Source of the DNA: Sneathiella sp.
GTDB taxonomy: Bacteria; Pseudomonadota; Alphaproteobacteria; Sneathiellales; Sneathiellaceae
Length of the DNA: 33,957 bases
Direction of reading: 5' to 3'
Assembly (NCBI GenBank): GCA_016764355.1
Contig: JAESSA010000012.1
Location: forward strand, 1-33,957
Positions 1 through 10,027 of the stretch are shown in pieces; within the stretch, counting starts at the first letter, position 1; the number at the start of each line of letters is the position of its first letter. The notes beneath the pieces were generated by a model that ran no database searches, had not been told where the DNA came from, and saw only the letters and a list, made by a program, of their open reading frames with translations. A program made the translations under genes and the position numbers.

Positions 1-516
1 AAAGAAATTGGTCGGAGAGAGTGAGTCGGTAAATTGTTTGGTGAAGAAGCTAACCTTCTGTCTGGCGGTATCGTCTAACCCGTCAACATCTGCAACCGTT
101 TCATTGACCCAATTGGAGGTCAGTAAATAGGTTTGTTTAATATAGTCAAAAACCTGATTTTTGCTCCATTCTTCTGAACGGAAACGTTTATCCCCTTTAA
201 CTTTTTTAGCGTTAGGTGGGCTTGACTGATCTCCCATGGATTGGGCCATGTTCTTCCAAATATCCATGTAGCCCTGCCAGAGGGCCGTTTGAGCATTGAT
301 TAGTTTGGAAGGGTCTTCTGACATGCGTTTTGCCAAGTCAAGAAACGCACCGCCAATATTGAATGGGTCGGGATCAAATTCATCAGTTTTTTGTTTGCTA
401 TAGAAATCGCTGATCATTGTCTGACTCTTTTGCGAGATTTTGATCAGGTTATTAGCAAGCTCTTGCGCGTCAATTGATGCGCTTTCCATATCTTGAAAGT
501 CTTTTTTATCCTGCAC
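1..516 (-). CDS. phaC: Class I poly(3-hydroxyalkanoate) synthase, N-terminal part (runs off the left edge)
   Basis: Manual minus-strand translation from GTG at 516 (alternative ATG at 489) is open to base 1: VQDKKDFQDMESASIDAQELANNLIKISQKSQTMISDFYS...LINAQTALWQGYMDIWKNMAQ...KGDKRFRSEEWSKNQVFDYIKQTYLLTSNWVNETV...KVSFFTKQFTDSLSPTNF. The 'DKRF..EEW..N.VFDYIKQ.YLLTS' and 'F.T.QF.D.LSP.NF' patterns are typical of the PhaC N-terminal domain. Confidence 0.9.
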   Translation of the reverse strand, partial: MQDKKDFQDMESASIDAQELANNLIKISQKSQTMISDFYSKQKTDEFDPDPFNIGGAFLDLAKRMSEDPSKLINAQTALWQGYMDIWKNMAQSMGDQSSPPNAKKVKGDKRFRSEEWSKNQVFDYIKQTYLLTSNWVNETVADVDGLDDTARQKVSFFTKQFTDSLSPTNFF

Positions 517-804
517 CTTAGCACCCCTTAGGTTCGGTTTATTACTGACTCACTCTAACCAGTTTAGCAAATGTTGCAGTATGCACACTAGAAAAATGGA
601 ATATTTTAGCAATTTCTGTTTGGCTTCTCGAAATGATTGCGAAAATGTCGCCTATATGCTTTATGTTGTTCCGAATTAATTCGGGGTGGCGGGGATTCGT
701 AAGCATTTGAATCCGCCTTTGTGCATACCCCTTACTTAAGATGCAGTTTACGGGCGACGAATATGGTGAGTTTACAGATTTCCACTTTACTAGACCTTAA
801 AGGC

Positions 805-2013
805 ATGAAAAGCGGCGTGTCAAAAACGGCACTGATGGCAGCGATACTTGCAATTTCCGCCTGTTCTACGCCAGATTGGGCCGATCCCACTGAATGGTTT
901 GATGGGGATAGTAGCGGGCCTGCGCGCCCTACTCAAATTGAACAACCCAAAGATGAGTATCCCGCATTGGGCTCCGTACCCGATGAAGCGGGTAAAAATG
1001 TTTCTATTGAAGAAGCTCGTGATATTGCTGAAGGCTTAAAAGCCGATCGCGAAAACGCTCAATATACAGATGAAAAACTGCGGGCCGATACGGCGCCTCA
1101 GGCGATGCCAATGCCAAAAGCTGCCCCAGTCGTTCCACAAACTGCCGCGGTGCCTGTGTCAAATGGGCCAACTGTTCCAGCTATTCCAACCGCAACCGTT
1201 GCTGCGGCTCCTATTCCAAGCCCTGTACAAATTCCGAGTGTCGGGATGCCAAAGCCGGTTGCGGTTCCGCCGATTGGGCAAGCATCGACAATGGGTCAGG
1301 TCCCGCAAGTCTCTCAGACAAGTTCTGGTGTGAAGTTAATGCCAAATGCGGCACCCGTGACAACGCCACAACAAGCCTATTCAAGGATTGCGCCGGGAAC
1401 CGGAACTACTGTTATTAGTGGAACTGGCGTGAATAACGTATTCCAGCAGCAACTTGCAGCTTCAGCCGCAACGACAACAAATCTGCCGGCAAATATGCAG
1501 TTTCAATCTTATCCTGCTCAACCGCTAGGTCCTTCAGCTGTCACAGTATCCCCAATTGTACGGGATACTTATAATAACCCAATTATCGCTGGATATGGTG
1601 CGAATGTAGGTGGTGCTACGGCCCAAGGTCGTGCCTATGGTGTTCCAATGACAAGTGGCGCGCAACCCGACGCCATTATCTATTTTGAAACCGGCTCTTC
1701 TCGTATTGGGGCTGGGGACCGGGCTAAGCTTGCAAAACTTGTTCAAGTTCAAAAACAAACCGGGGCACTTATCCGGGTTGTAGGGCATGCGTCCAGTCGC
1801 ACGCGGGAATTACCAGAAGACCGTCACATGCTTGTGAATCTTAGAATGTCGCAACAACGCACAAGTGCTGTTGTGGCAAGTTTGATCAAAATGGGCGCGG
1901 ATACAAGCAAAGTTATTTTGGAATCTGTGAGTGACCGAGCCCCTATTACAAGAGAAGCAATGCCAAGTGCGGAAGCAAAAAATCGTCGCACAGAAATCTT
2001 CCTCGTAAAATAG
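805..2013 (+). CDS. OmpA-family C-terminal domain lipoprotein with Pro/Ala/Val-rich linker
   Basis: The ORF is listed from 721, but an internal ATG at 805 gives MKSGVSKTALMAAILAISACS with a lipobox-like LSACS-type motif. Long low-complexity P/A/V linker, then an OmpA-like domain (IIYFETGSSRI...VVGHASSRT...NLRMSQQRTSAVVASLIKMGAD...AEAKNRRTEIFL). Confidence 0.8.
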   Translation: MKSGVSKTALMAAILAISACSTPDWADPTEWFDGDSSGPARPTQIEQPKDEYPALGSVPDEAGKNVSIEEARDIAEGLKADRENAQYTDEKLRADTAPQAMPMPKAAPVVPQTAAVPVSNGPTVPAIPTATVAAAPIPSPVQIPSVGMPKPVAVPPIGQASTMGQVPQVSQTSSGVKLMPNAAPVTTPQQAYSRIAPGTGTTVISGTGVNNVFQQQLAASAATTTNLPANMQFQSYPAQPLGPSAVTVSPIVRDTYNNPIIAGYGANVGGATAQGRAYGVPMTSGAQPDAIIYFETGSSRIGAGDRAKLAKLVQVQKQTGALIRVVGHASSRTRELPEDRHMLVNLRMSQQRTSAVVASLIKMGADTSKVILESVSDRAPITREAMPSAEAKNRRTEIFLVK

Positions 2014-2119
2014 TTTAACAACGTATAAATAAACCATCGCATTCTGCCCGGCGAATTCATTGTATCTTTGATCTTTGAAGCGCTGGGCACAAATGCATTA
2101 GCAATAAGAGAAACGGCCT

Positions 2120-3331
2120 ATGAACCCCGAATTTCACCGTATCAAACGACTGCCCCCATACGTATTTGAAGAAGTTAATCGTATGAAAGCAGCGGCGCGA
2201 GCGGCCGGAGAGGATATTATCGACCTTGGCATGGGGAATCCAGATACCCCAACCCCGAAACATATTGTCGATAAGCTTATTGAAACCGTACAAGATGGAC
2301 GGACGCACCGATATTCAACAAGCCGCGGGATTCCAGGCCTTCGTAAGGCTAATGCAGCCTATTATAAACGCCGGTTTGGTGTTGTAATTGACCCCGATAC
2401 AGAAACCATCGCAACCTTGGGATCTAAGGAAGGTCTTGCCAATCTTGCCATGGCTATCACCACGCCGGGCGATGTTATTTTGTCACCCAACCCAAGCTAT
2501 CCTATTCATCCATATGGATTTATTATTGCCGGGGCCGTGGTTCGTCACTTTGAAGTGGGACCGGACATTGATTTCTTTGAAGCGTTAGAGCGGGGGATGC
2601 GTCATTGTATTCCAAGCCCTACATGTCTGATTTTAAACTTCCCATCCAATCCAACTGCAATGACGGTGGATCTGGAGTTTTATCAAAAAATCGTGAAGTA
2701 TGCTAAAGAGCATGACATGTATATTTTGTCTGATTTGGCTTATGCTGAGATTTACTTCGGAGACGAAAAACCGCCGTCAATTTTGCAAGTTGAAGGGGCC
2801 AAAGATATCGCTGTTGAATTTACGTCCCTATCGAAAACCTATTCCATGCCCGGTTGGCGCATGGGCTTTGCAACGGGTAACAAAAAGCTGATCGGTGCGC
2901 TCACCCGAATTAAATCGTATTTGGATTATGGTGCCTTCACTCCAATTCAGGTGGCTGCAACGGCTGCCTTGAACGGTCCACAAGAGTGTGTGCAGGAAGC
3001 GCGTGACTTGTACCGCTCCCGTCGGGATGTCATGATAAGTGGTATGGCCGCTGCCGGTTGGGATATTCCTTCACCAGATGCAACCATGTTTGCATGGGCA
3101 CCCATTCCAGAACCTTTTACAAGTATCGGCAGCTTGGAGTTTTCAAAGTTGCTGTTGAAAGAAGCTAATGTTGCCGTGGCACCGGGCTTGGGCTTTGGCG
3201 AACATGGTGATAAATATGTTCGTATCGCTCTCGTTGAAAATGAACAACGTATTCGGCAAGCGTGCCGGAATGTGAAGAAATTTATGGCAGATGCAGATAA
3301 ACATCTGGCGGCTTTTAATTTAAAGAAATAG
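2120..3331 (+). CDS. Class I/II PLP-dependent aminotransferase (alanine / LL-DAP aminotransferase-like)
   Basis: IDLGMGNPDTPTPKHIVDKL, LNFPSNPTA, SLSKTYSMPGWRMGFATGN (PLP-Lys motif). Stop codon overlaps the GTG of the following homoserine dehydrogenase. Confidence 0.9.
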   Translation: MNPEFHRIKRLPPYVFEEVNRMKAAARAAGEDIIDLGMGNPDTPTPKHIVDKLIETVQDGRTHRYSTSRGIPGLRKANAAYYKRRFGVVIDPDTETIATLGSKEGLANLAMAITTPGDVILSPNPSYPIHPYGFIIAGAVVRHFEVGPDIDFFEALERGMRHCIPSPTCLILNFPSNPTAMTVDLEFYQKIVKYAKEHDMYILSDLAYAEIYFGDEKPPSILQVEGAKDIAVEFTSLSKTYSMPGWRMGFATGNKKLIGALTRIKSYLDYGAFTPIQVAATAALNGPQECVQEARDLYRSRRDVMISGMAAAGWDIPSPDATMFAWAPIPEPFTSIGSLEFSKLLLKEANVAVAPGLGFGEHGDKYVRIALVENEQRIRQACRNVKKFMADADKHLAAFNLKK

Positions 3332-4623
3332 TGGCGAAAAAAATGAAAATCGGTGTTGCAGGTATAGGAACAGTTGGCGTTGGAGTTATTAAAATTCTTG
3401 AGCAGCACGGCCAGCTATTAAGCGACCGATGCGGACAGGATCTTGAAATCACGGCTGTTTCAGGCCGTGATCGGAGGAAAGATCGTGGCGTTTCATTGGA
3501 TGGCATGACTTGGTACGACAATGCGGTTGATATGGCGTCCGACCCGAATGTTGATCTGGTGGTTGAGCTTATCGGTGGCAGCGACGGTGTGGCTAATGAT
3601 CTCTGTCGGGCAGCGTTAAAAGCGGGCAAATCTGTCGTGACCGCAAATAAAGCTCTTATTGCTGTTCATGGAACTGAACTTGCAACACTCGCCGAAGATA
3701 AAGGCATCTCCCTTAATTATGAAGCCGCGGTTGCCGGTGGTATTCCCATTGTGAAGGCCATGCGCGAAGGGCTAGCAGGGAACGCGATTAGCCGTGTGTA
3801 TGGGATTCTCAACGGAACGTGCAATTACATTTTGACTGAAATGGAAGAGACCGGCGGGGATTTTGATGCAATTTTGAGTGATGCACAAGCGTTAGGATAT
3901 GCAGAAGCTGATCCAAGTTTTGATGTTGACGGTGTGGATGCAGCCCATAAGCTGGCAATCCTAACAAGTCTTGCTTTTGGAACGCCCGTAGATTTTGACA
4001 GTGTTTATATTGAGGGCATTCGCGAAATTTCGGCGCTGGACATTGCTTTTGCCAAAGAATTTGGTTTCCGCATCCGGCTTCTTGGAGTTGCCCGTAAAAC
4101 CGAAAAAGGCATCGAGCAACGTGTTCATCCCTGTATGGTGAAAAAAGATACGCCTATTGCCAATGTATCCGGTGTTTTCAACGCCGTTGTCGCTGAAGGT
4201 GACTTTGTTGATAATACTGTCTATGAAGGGCGCGGCGCGGGGGAAGGTCCAACCGCCTCTGCTGTTGTTGCGGATATTATGGATATTGCGGCCGGGCGGA
4301 CATGCCCAACATTCGGCATACCAGTTCGTAAAATGATTGATATTCCCAAAGTGGCCGTCGAAGAGCATGTAGGCTGTTATTATGTTCGCTTAAACGTATT
4401 TGATCGTCCGGGTGTGATTGCTGATATTTCAGCGGTTTTTAGGGATGAAGAAATTTCTATTGAGAGTTTACTGCAACGAGGCCGATCACCAGAAGAAGCA
4501 GTGTCTGTTGTGCTGACAACCCATGAGGTGAAGGAAGCCGCGATCGTAAAGGCTCTCGCAAAAATCGAAAAATTTGATCATAGCGTCGGGACACCACGCA
4601 TGATCAGAATTGCAAAATTATAA
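3331..4623 (+). CDS. hom: Homoserine dehydrogenase
   Basis: N-terminal Rossmann GVAGIGTVGVGVIKIL, VVELIGG, VTANKALIA, GILNGTCNYILTEM, AEADPSFDVDGVDAAHKLAIL, C-terminal ACT domain (RPGVIADISAVFRDEEISIES). Confidence 0.97.
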   Translation: MAKKMKIGVAGIGTVGVGVIKILEQHGQLLSDRCGQDLEITAVSGRDRRKDRGVSLDGMTWYDNAVDMASDPNVDLVVELIGGSDGVANDLCRAALKAGKSVVTANKALIAVHGTELATLAEDKGISLNYEAAVAGGIPIVKAMREGLAGNAISRVYGILNGTCNYILTEMEETGGDFDAILSDAQALGYAEADPSFDVDGVDAAHKLAILTSLAFGTPVDFDSVYIEGIREISALDIAFAKEFGFRIRLLGVARKTEKGIEQRVHPCMVKKDTPIANVSGVFNAVVAEGDFVDNTVYEGRGAGEGPTASAVVADIMDIAAGRTCPTFGIPVRKMIDIPKVAVEEHVGCYYVRLNVFDRPGVIADISAVFRDEEISIESLLQRGRSPEEAVSVVLTTHEVKEAAIVKALAKIEKFDHSVGTPRMIRIAKL

Positions 4624-4674
4624 ATTATATTTGCCGGAATAACTTTCGGCTTCCTATTTGTTGGATGGAATAAA

Positions 4675-5631
4675 ATGTCTGAAATATCTAAATTGGATAG
4701 AAAACTTACACTGGAAATCGTGCGTGTGACCGAGGCTGCGGCCCGTGCCGCTTGTGCACTTGTCGGTGTTGGGGATGAAAAGGCTGCGGATCAGGCGGCC
4801 GTGGATGCGATGCGGACTGCGCTGAACGATCTCGATATTGACGGCACAATTGTCATTGGTGAAGGTGAGCGGGACGAAGCGCCTATGCTCTATATCGGAG
4901 AGAAAGTTGGAACAGGAAATGGTCCAAAAATCGATATCGCTCTCGATCCTTTGGAAGGCACGACACTGACTGCAAAAGGGGGCCCGAATGCCTTGGCGGT
5001 TATTGCATTTGCAGAATCCGGGAATTTCTTGAACGCACCTGACACCTACATGGAAAAAATTGCTGTAGGTGGTGGATTGCCAGAAGGTATTCTTAATATT
5101 GATCTATCAGCTGGAGAAAATATCAAAGCAGTCGCCAAAGCTAAAGGTGTTCCTGTGAGCCAGATGATGGCTTGTGTGCTGGATCGTCCGCGTCATGGTG
5201 AAATCATTGCAAGTCTTCGTGAAGCTGGTGCCCGTGTTACTTTGATTTCAGACGGTGATGTTGCGGGCGTTATGGCAACAGCAACGCCAGATACTGGTAT
5301 CGACATGTATATCGGTACAGGCGGTGCCCCTGAAGGTGTGCTTGCGGCCGCTGCCCTTCGTTGTATTGGTGGTCAAATGCTAGGCCGCCTTGTCTTCCGC
5401 AATGAAGATGAGAAAGCCCGTGCGGCCAAATGGGGTATCACTGATTTGAAGCGCACTTACAATCTCGAAGAATTGGCCTCTGGAAGCGTTATCTTTGCCG
5501 CAACAGGTGTCACTGACGGCTCTATGCTTAAAGGTGTTCGGCAAGTAGCGGGCCGAGTTCGCACAGAATCACTTGTGATGCGATCCCACACAGGTACAGT
5601 ACGGCACGTTCGTGGCGACCACCGCGCGTAA
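4675..5631 (+). CDS. glpX: Class II fructose-1,6-bisphosphatase
   Basis: TIVIGEGERDEAPMLYIGEKVG, DIALDPLEGTTLTAKGGPNALAVIA, GTGGAPEGVLAAAALRCIGGQMLGRL: GlpX signature. Confidence 0.97.
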   Translation: MSEISKLDRKLTLEIVRVTEAAARAACALVGVGDEKAADQAAVDAMRTALNDLDIDGTIVIGEGERDEAPMLYIGEKVGTGNGPKIDIALDPLEGTTLTAKGGPNALAVIAFAESGNFLNAPDTYMEKIAVGGGLPEGILNIDLSAGENIKAVAKAKGVPVSQMMACVLDRPRHGEIIASLREAGARVTLISDGDVAGVMATATPDTGIDMYIGTGGAPEGVLAAAALRCIGGQMLGRLVFRNEDEKARAAKWGITDLKRTYNLEELASGSVIFAATGVTDGSMLKGVRQVAGRVRTESLVMRSHTGTVRHVRGDHRA

Positions 5632-5646
5632 ATTTAAGGAAATATC

Positions 5647-7431
5647 ATGAGTGAGCAGTCTGTCCCGGCTTTTTTAGGTGTTGAAAGCTCACTCAAAGAT
5701 AAAAGATGGAGACCAAGGTCCAGTGATGACCGCCTTGGTCTCGCTCTATCTCAGCGGCTAGGTATCCCGGAAATCATCGGCAGGGTTTTGGCCGGCCGTG
5801 ATGTGGGTCTTGATGAGGCAGAGCAATATTTATCTCCCACACTTCGGGAAATGATGCCCGACCCATCGAGCTTTAAAGACATGGATACGGCGTCCAGTCG
5901 CATTGTTGCTGCGATCCAGAATAAAGAAAATATCGCTGTTTTTGGTGATTATGACGTGGATGGTGCTACCTCTTCGGGGTTGCTCAAGCGGTTTTGCGAT
6001 AGCCTAGGAGTGCCACTCCTAATTTATATTCCAGATAGAATGAAAGAAGGGTACGGCCCAAATACGGGTGCTTTTGATCATTTGAAATCAAAAGGGGTGT
6101 CCTTGGTCATTACGGTTGACTGCGGTATTGTCTCTTTTGAAGCGCTGGACCATGCTAAAAATATTGGCTTGGAAATTATAGTCGTCGATCATCATCAGGC
6201 GGAGACGAGGCTGCCGACTGCGGTTGCTGTCGTAAACCCGAAACGTCACGACGAATCCCAGAAATATACTTATCTGGCTGCTGTTGGGGTCACTTTTTTA
6301 CTCCTCGTGGCAATTCACCGTGATTTACGAAAAGCGGGCTGGTTTGGCGATAAAACGCCCCCCAATCTGATGGCATTTCTGGATCTGGTCGCCCTTGGTA
6401 CGGTGTGTGATGTGGTCCCTCTTGTCGGGCTTAATCGGGCTTTCGTTGCGCAAGGGCTAAAAGTAATGGCCCGGCGGACTAATCCAGGACTTGTGGCTTT
6501 GGGGGATGTGGCTGGGCTAGATGAGTCTCCAGGCACCTATCATCTTGGATATTTACTGGGCCCCCGCGTTAATGCAGGGGGGCGTGTTGGGAGATCTGAG
6601 TATGGCGCACAACTTCTGGCAAGCACCAATCCGGCGGAATGTCAGAAGCTGGCTGAGTATCTTGATCAGTATAATCAGGAACGAAAAGAAATTGAGGCTT
6701 TAGTTACCGAAGAAGCTTTGGAGATGGCCGAGAAATCCGGAAAAGGAAATGATCCAGTTCTTGTGGTTGCAGGGGAGGGATGGCATCCCGGTGTGATCGG
6801 GATTGTCGCAAGTCGTCTAAAAGACGCTTATCAGAGACCAACTGTTGTAATTGCTCTGGATGGGGGCGAGGGGAAGGGGTCCGGGCGTTCTGTTCCCGGT
6901 GTTGATCTTGGTGCCGCTATTGGGGCTGCGCGCCATAAGCAGCTGATAGTAGGCGGTGGCGGCCATGCTATGGCGGCTGGTCTTACTCTTGAGCGTGAGA
7001 AAATCGGAGCCTTTACAGATTTCCTGAACGAACGATTATCTGATGATGTCACCTTGGCGGTTAAAGGCGCCAGTATAGGCATTGACGGTGCGTTGAGCGT
7101 CGAAGGAGCTACAGTAGATTTAATCTCCCAATTAGAGATGGCAGGTCCTTTTGGCGCGGGGAACGCTGAACCCCGATTTGTGATCTCTAATGCTCGTATT
7201 GTATCGGCAAGCATCGTTGGCGAAAATCATGTGCGTTGTATCTTAACGGGAAGCGGAAATAGAGGGCGTCTAGCTGGTATTTGCTTCAGAAGTTTAGAGA
7301 CACCATTGGGCGATGCACTTCTTTCTCATCAGGGGGCAAGTTTTCATATTGCAGGTCATTTAAGAAAGAATACGTGGAAGGGAAATACGACGGCTCAAAT
7401 CCTCATTGAAGACGCCATAAGGCTTTCCTGA
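5647..7431 (+). CDS. recJ: Single-stranded-DNA-specific exonuclease RecJ
   Basis: VFGDYDVDGATSSGLL, VITVDCGI, VVDHHQAE, LDLVALGTVCDVVPL, GPRVNAGGRVG, GGGGHAMAAGLTL. Confidence 0.97.
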   Translation: MSEQSVPAFLGVESSLKDKRWRPRSSDDRLGLALSQRLGIPEIIGRVLAGRDVGLDEAEQYLSPTLREMMPDPSSFKDMDTASSRIVAAIQNKENIAVFGDYDVDGATSSGLLKRFCDSLGVPLLIYIPDRMKEGYGPNTGAFDHLKSKGVSLVITVDCGIVSFEALDHAKNIGLEIIVVDHHQAETRLPTAVAVVNPKRHDESQKYTYLAAVGVTFLLLVAIHRDLRKAGWFGDKTPPNLMAFLDLVALGTVCDVVPLVGLNRAFVAQGLKVMARRTNPGLVALGDVAGLDESPGTYHLGYLLGPRVNAGGRVGRSEYGAQLLASTNPAECQKLAEYLDQYNQERKEIEALVTEEALEMAEKSGKGNDPVLVVAGEGWHPGVIGIVASRLKDAYQRPTVVIALDGGEGKGSGRSVPGVDLGAAIGAARHKQLIVGGGGHAMAAGLTLEREKIGAFTDFLNERLSDDVTLAVKGASIGIDGALSVEGATVDLISQLEMAGPFGAGNAEPRFVISNARIVSASIVGENHVRCILTGSGNRGRLAGICFRSLETPLGDALLSHQGASFHIAGHLRKNTWKGNTTAQILIEDAIRLS

Positions 7432-7547
7432 TAAATGAGCCTTTCTGCCATGTTTGAAGGCCATAATGAAAAAAAATATAAAAGATGTTGTTTTTCTCTT
7501 GCCAAGTGCCTCGAACACCTTTAAATCCCTCTCCAGCGACACGGTGT

Positions 7548-7622
7548 GTCCCCTTCGTCTATCGGTTAGGACGCCAGGTTTTCATCCTGGAAAGAGGAGT
7601 TCGATTCTCCTAGGGGATGCCA
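7548..7622 (+). tRNA. tRNA-Glu, anticodon TTC, CCA encoded
   Basis: GTCCCCT...AGGGGAT acceptor stem, CCAGG-TTTTCAT-CCTGG anticodon arm, GAGGAG-TTCGATT-CTCC T arm with GTTCGATTC, then G-CCA. Confidence 0.95.
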
Positions 7623-7625
7623 ACT

Positions 7626-7647
7626 TCCTTCAGTTGTGAAGGATTTT
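7626..7647 (+). terminator. Probable Rho-independent terminator after tRNA-Glu
   Basis: TCCTTCA-GTTG-TGAAGGA hairpin followed by TTTT, starting 4 nt after the CCA end. Confidence 0.6.
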
Positions 7648-7989
7648 GATAGTCGCTTTTTCTCTCTGATCAGCTCAGTTTTCGAGGCAGTATAGTGAAG
7701 CCTGTTTCTTGTTAGGCTTTGTGTAGTTGATCCAAGTGGTAAATCCTTTGGGATATCTTCACATGCCCGGAATTCATTGAAAAACATATCCATTGACGCC
7801 AACTCTAATTGATCTGAAGGTGAATATTAAGGCTGTGGTATATATGCTTCAGTACAGTAAGGTGCTTGGGTTTGTAAAAATATTAGCGGGCACCATATGG
7901 ATAAAGACTGATGTCGGCTCTGGTGCCGTAGAGTATCTTTATGTGTAGCGTTTTGTCGAGGTGGGGCAATAACAAGGTTAGAGGCTAAA

Positions 7990-8292
7990 ATGGATTTACG
8001 CTTGTGCTTTGAAAATAAGGCGGGCATTCGAATAGATGAAGCGTCTGTGTTTCGTCATTATGCTGAGAACTATTTGAACGGTTTTAACGTTGAATGGGGC
8101 GGATCAATTAGTGTCCCCCATAGCGATACTCACACTGGCCCTATGGAGCCTCTCTGGCAGTATCGTATACCCGATGCGAGTACGGCATGTCGGGACTATC
8201 TGGCAGAGTATCTGGAGCGAAACCCCATGGCGGGCTATTTCGTTCATGTATATGAATGCAATAGCGGTGTTCAGGACAGAAAAATCAATTAG
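7990..8292 (+). CDS. Hypothetical protein (100 aa)
   Basis: ATG ORF of 100 aa (MDLRLCFENKAGIRIDEASVFRHYAENYLNGF...); no family recognised. Confidence 0.6.
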   Translation: MDLRLCFENKAGIRIDEASVFRHYAENYLNGFNVEWGGSISVPHSDTHTGPMEPLWQYRIPDASTACRDYLAEYLERNPMAGYFVHVYECNSGVQDRKIN

Positions 8293-8324
8293 TTCAATAA
8301 ACGTCCCTGATTGGAAGATGGCCT

Positions 8325-9596
8325 TTATTTGGCGTCAAATTTGGCATCTTCTATATCAGCACCAACAAGGACGGCCCCTGATAGGTCAGCACCGATAAAG
8401 TTGGCATCTATGAGGTTGGCTTCAGTCAGGTCTGCGTCCTTCAGTTTCGCACCTGCGAAATTTGCTGCTGCCAGATTTGCGGGCCATTTTTTCCCGATAG
8501 GCTCATTATTGGGCCCTTTTAAGTCAACAGCCGTGATCATAGCACCAGTCAAATCAGCCTCAGTAAGGTCACTGTGAGTCAGGTTTACGCCTTCCATAAT
8601 GGTAAAAGACAAGTTTATGCCCTTCATTTTGCAATGAGACATGTCTGTCATGACCATTTGCGCGCCACGAAGGTTCGATTTGTTCAAATTCGCACCGCGC
8701 ATACTGGCACCGCTTAGTGCGCAATCGCTGAGATCCATATTCGACAAATCCATGTTTGACAGATCTGCACGCTCTCCTCGGCCACCACTAGAGGCAACCC
8801 AATCGAAATGTTTTTCCAAGATCGATTGTAAGCTGGGAGACAATGGAGTTGTTTTGGGTGCGGAGGCTTCATCGGTTTCTATATCGAGGACTTTGGCTTG
8901 TTCAAGGTCAATACCCTCTAGATTAGCGCCGCGCAAATTGGCGTTGGAAAAGTCACAACCCTCAACATTTGCACCGGCCAAATTAGCGCCTGTCAGGTCG
9001 GCTCCATCCAGATTCGCATTGGAAAGGTTACAGCCCGCCATATCGGCCCCCATAAGGCCTGCATCTTTCAACTGGGAATTACTTAAATTTGCTCCCGTTA
9101 GCTGAGAATAAGCAAGATTTGCATTCGTTAAAGAAGCACCAGACAAGTTTGCGCCTGTCAGGTTCGCTTTTTCTGCAATAACATTCTTCATGTCCGAATT
9201 ACTGAGGTCGGATGACCCAAATGTAATCGTTTTGCCGCCCGCCAAAATCATAGATCCGCCACGAAAGTCAGCTTCCTGTAAATTTGCGCCATTTAGCCTT
9301 GCCCCTTTTAGTTCTGCCCCCCGAAGGTCAGCTCGAATAAGAAGTGCATTGGTTAAATCTGCTTTGGTAAGGTCGACGGCGAACAAGTCTGCTGAAATTA
9401 AATTTGCAGACCGTAAAATAGCGCGGGAAAGTTTACACCCAGATAAGACTGATTTCTGTAACTTTGCGCCCTCAAAATTTGCACCAGAGAAATCTTGTTG
9501 TCTAAAAACAGCCTGCTTACCTTCTTTTGGAGAGCGAAGCCATTTACCATGCATATCCAGCATTTGCATTATTTCTTGTGGCGTCAGCGACGTCAT
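8325..9596 (-). CDS. Pentapeptide-repeat protein (423 aa), two repeat blocks
   Basis: Long runs of A(D/N)LxxA units (ANLISADLFAVDLTKADLTNALLIRADLRGAELKGARLNGANLQEADF...). A related header motif (LxxHxxWxxSxxxG) precedes each of two blocks. Confidence 0.95.
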   Translation of the reverse strand: MTSLTPQEIMQMLDMHGKWLRSPKEGKQAVFRQQDFSGANFEGAKLQKSVLSGCKLSRAILRSANLISADLFAVDLTKADLTNALLIRADLRGAELKGARLNGANLQEADFRGGSMILAGGKTITFGSSDLSNSDMKNVIAEKANLTGANLSGASLTNANLAYSQLTGANLSNSQLKDAGLMGADMAGCNLSNANLDGADLTGANLAGANVEGCDFSNANLRGANLEGIDLEQAKVLDIETDEASAPKTTPLSPSLQSILEKHFDWVASSGGRGERADLSNMDLSNMDLSDCALSGASMRGANLNKSNLRGAQMVMTDMSHCKMKGINLSFTIMEGVNLTHSDLTEADLTGAMITAVDLKGPNNEPIGKKWPANLAAANFAGAKLKDADLTEANLIDANFIGADLSGAVLVGADIEDAKFDAK

Positions 9597-9772
9597 TGTT
9601 TAACCTTAAGCTCAGTTATGGGTAATCGAAATTCTAAATCTTGTAGTAGAAAATCAAAAACAGATAAAATCAGTTAACTTATTTATAATTTTCAGTATTA
9701 CGAAATCAAGGTTAATAACACGTTTCAGATAAAATTTATTAGCAAAAATATTAAGTACCGGAGCGCCAAAAC

Positions 9773-10027
9773 ATGAAAATTACACAAGAGAACGTCAACG
9801 ACGTTGAAAAATGGGCGGAATCAATGCGAGACTTATATATTCAAAAAGGTCTGGAACTTGCCGCAACGCTTGGCTTTGAATCACTTCGTGAATATTTGGA
9901 CGCGGCTGAAAATTCGGAAAGCGACGAAGATAAATCACTCGCTCAATTACGCGAAGAATGGCAAGCAGCAGAAGTCTTTTATCGTGATGCCCGTCAAATT
10001 CTTAATGCGGGACGGCAAGGTGGGTAA
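9773..10027 (+). CDS. Hypothetical small acidic protein (84 aa)
   Basis: ATG ORF MKITQENVNDVEKWAESMRDLYIQKGLELAATLGFESLREYLDAAEN... with coding-like composition. Confidence 0.6.
   Translation: MKITQENVNDVEKWAESMRDLYIQKGLELAATLGFESLREYLDAAENSESDEDKSLAQLREEWQAAEVFYRDARQILNAGRQGG

Noticed and set aside
2947-3629. Minus-strand ORFs 2947..3408 and 3315..3629
   Set aside because: Antisense to the confidently identified aminotransferase and homoserine dehydrogenase genes.
7566-7802. 78-aa minus-strand ORF overlapping tRNA-Glu
   Set aside because: It overlaps a well-formed tRNA and its terminator; spurious.
7548-8300. tRNA-Glu 3' end as an integration site for a genomic island
   Set aside because: No integrase and no second copy of the tRNA 3' segment (attR-like) noticed downstream in the window, and a terminator directly follows the tRNA.
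8641-9603. Plus-strand ORFs 8641..9105, 9190..9603 and neighbours opposite the pentapeptide gene
   Set aside because: They are the complement of a strongly periodic pentapeptide-repeat coding sequence. The Ala/Ser/Pro/Arg-rich periodic products are antisense shadows, not independent genes.
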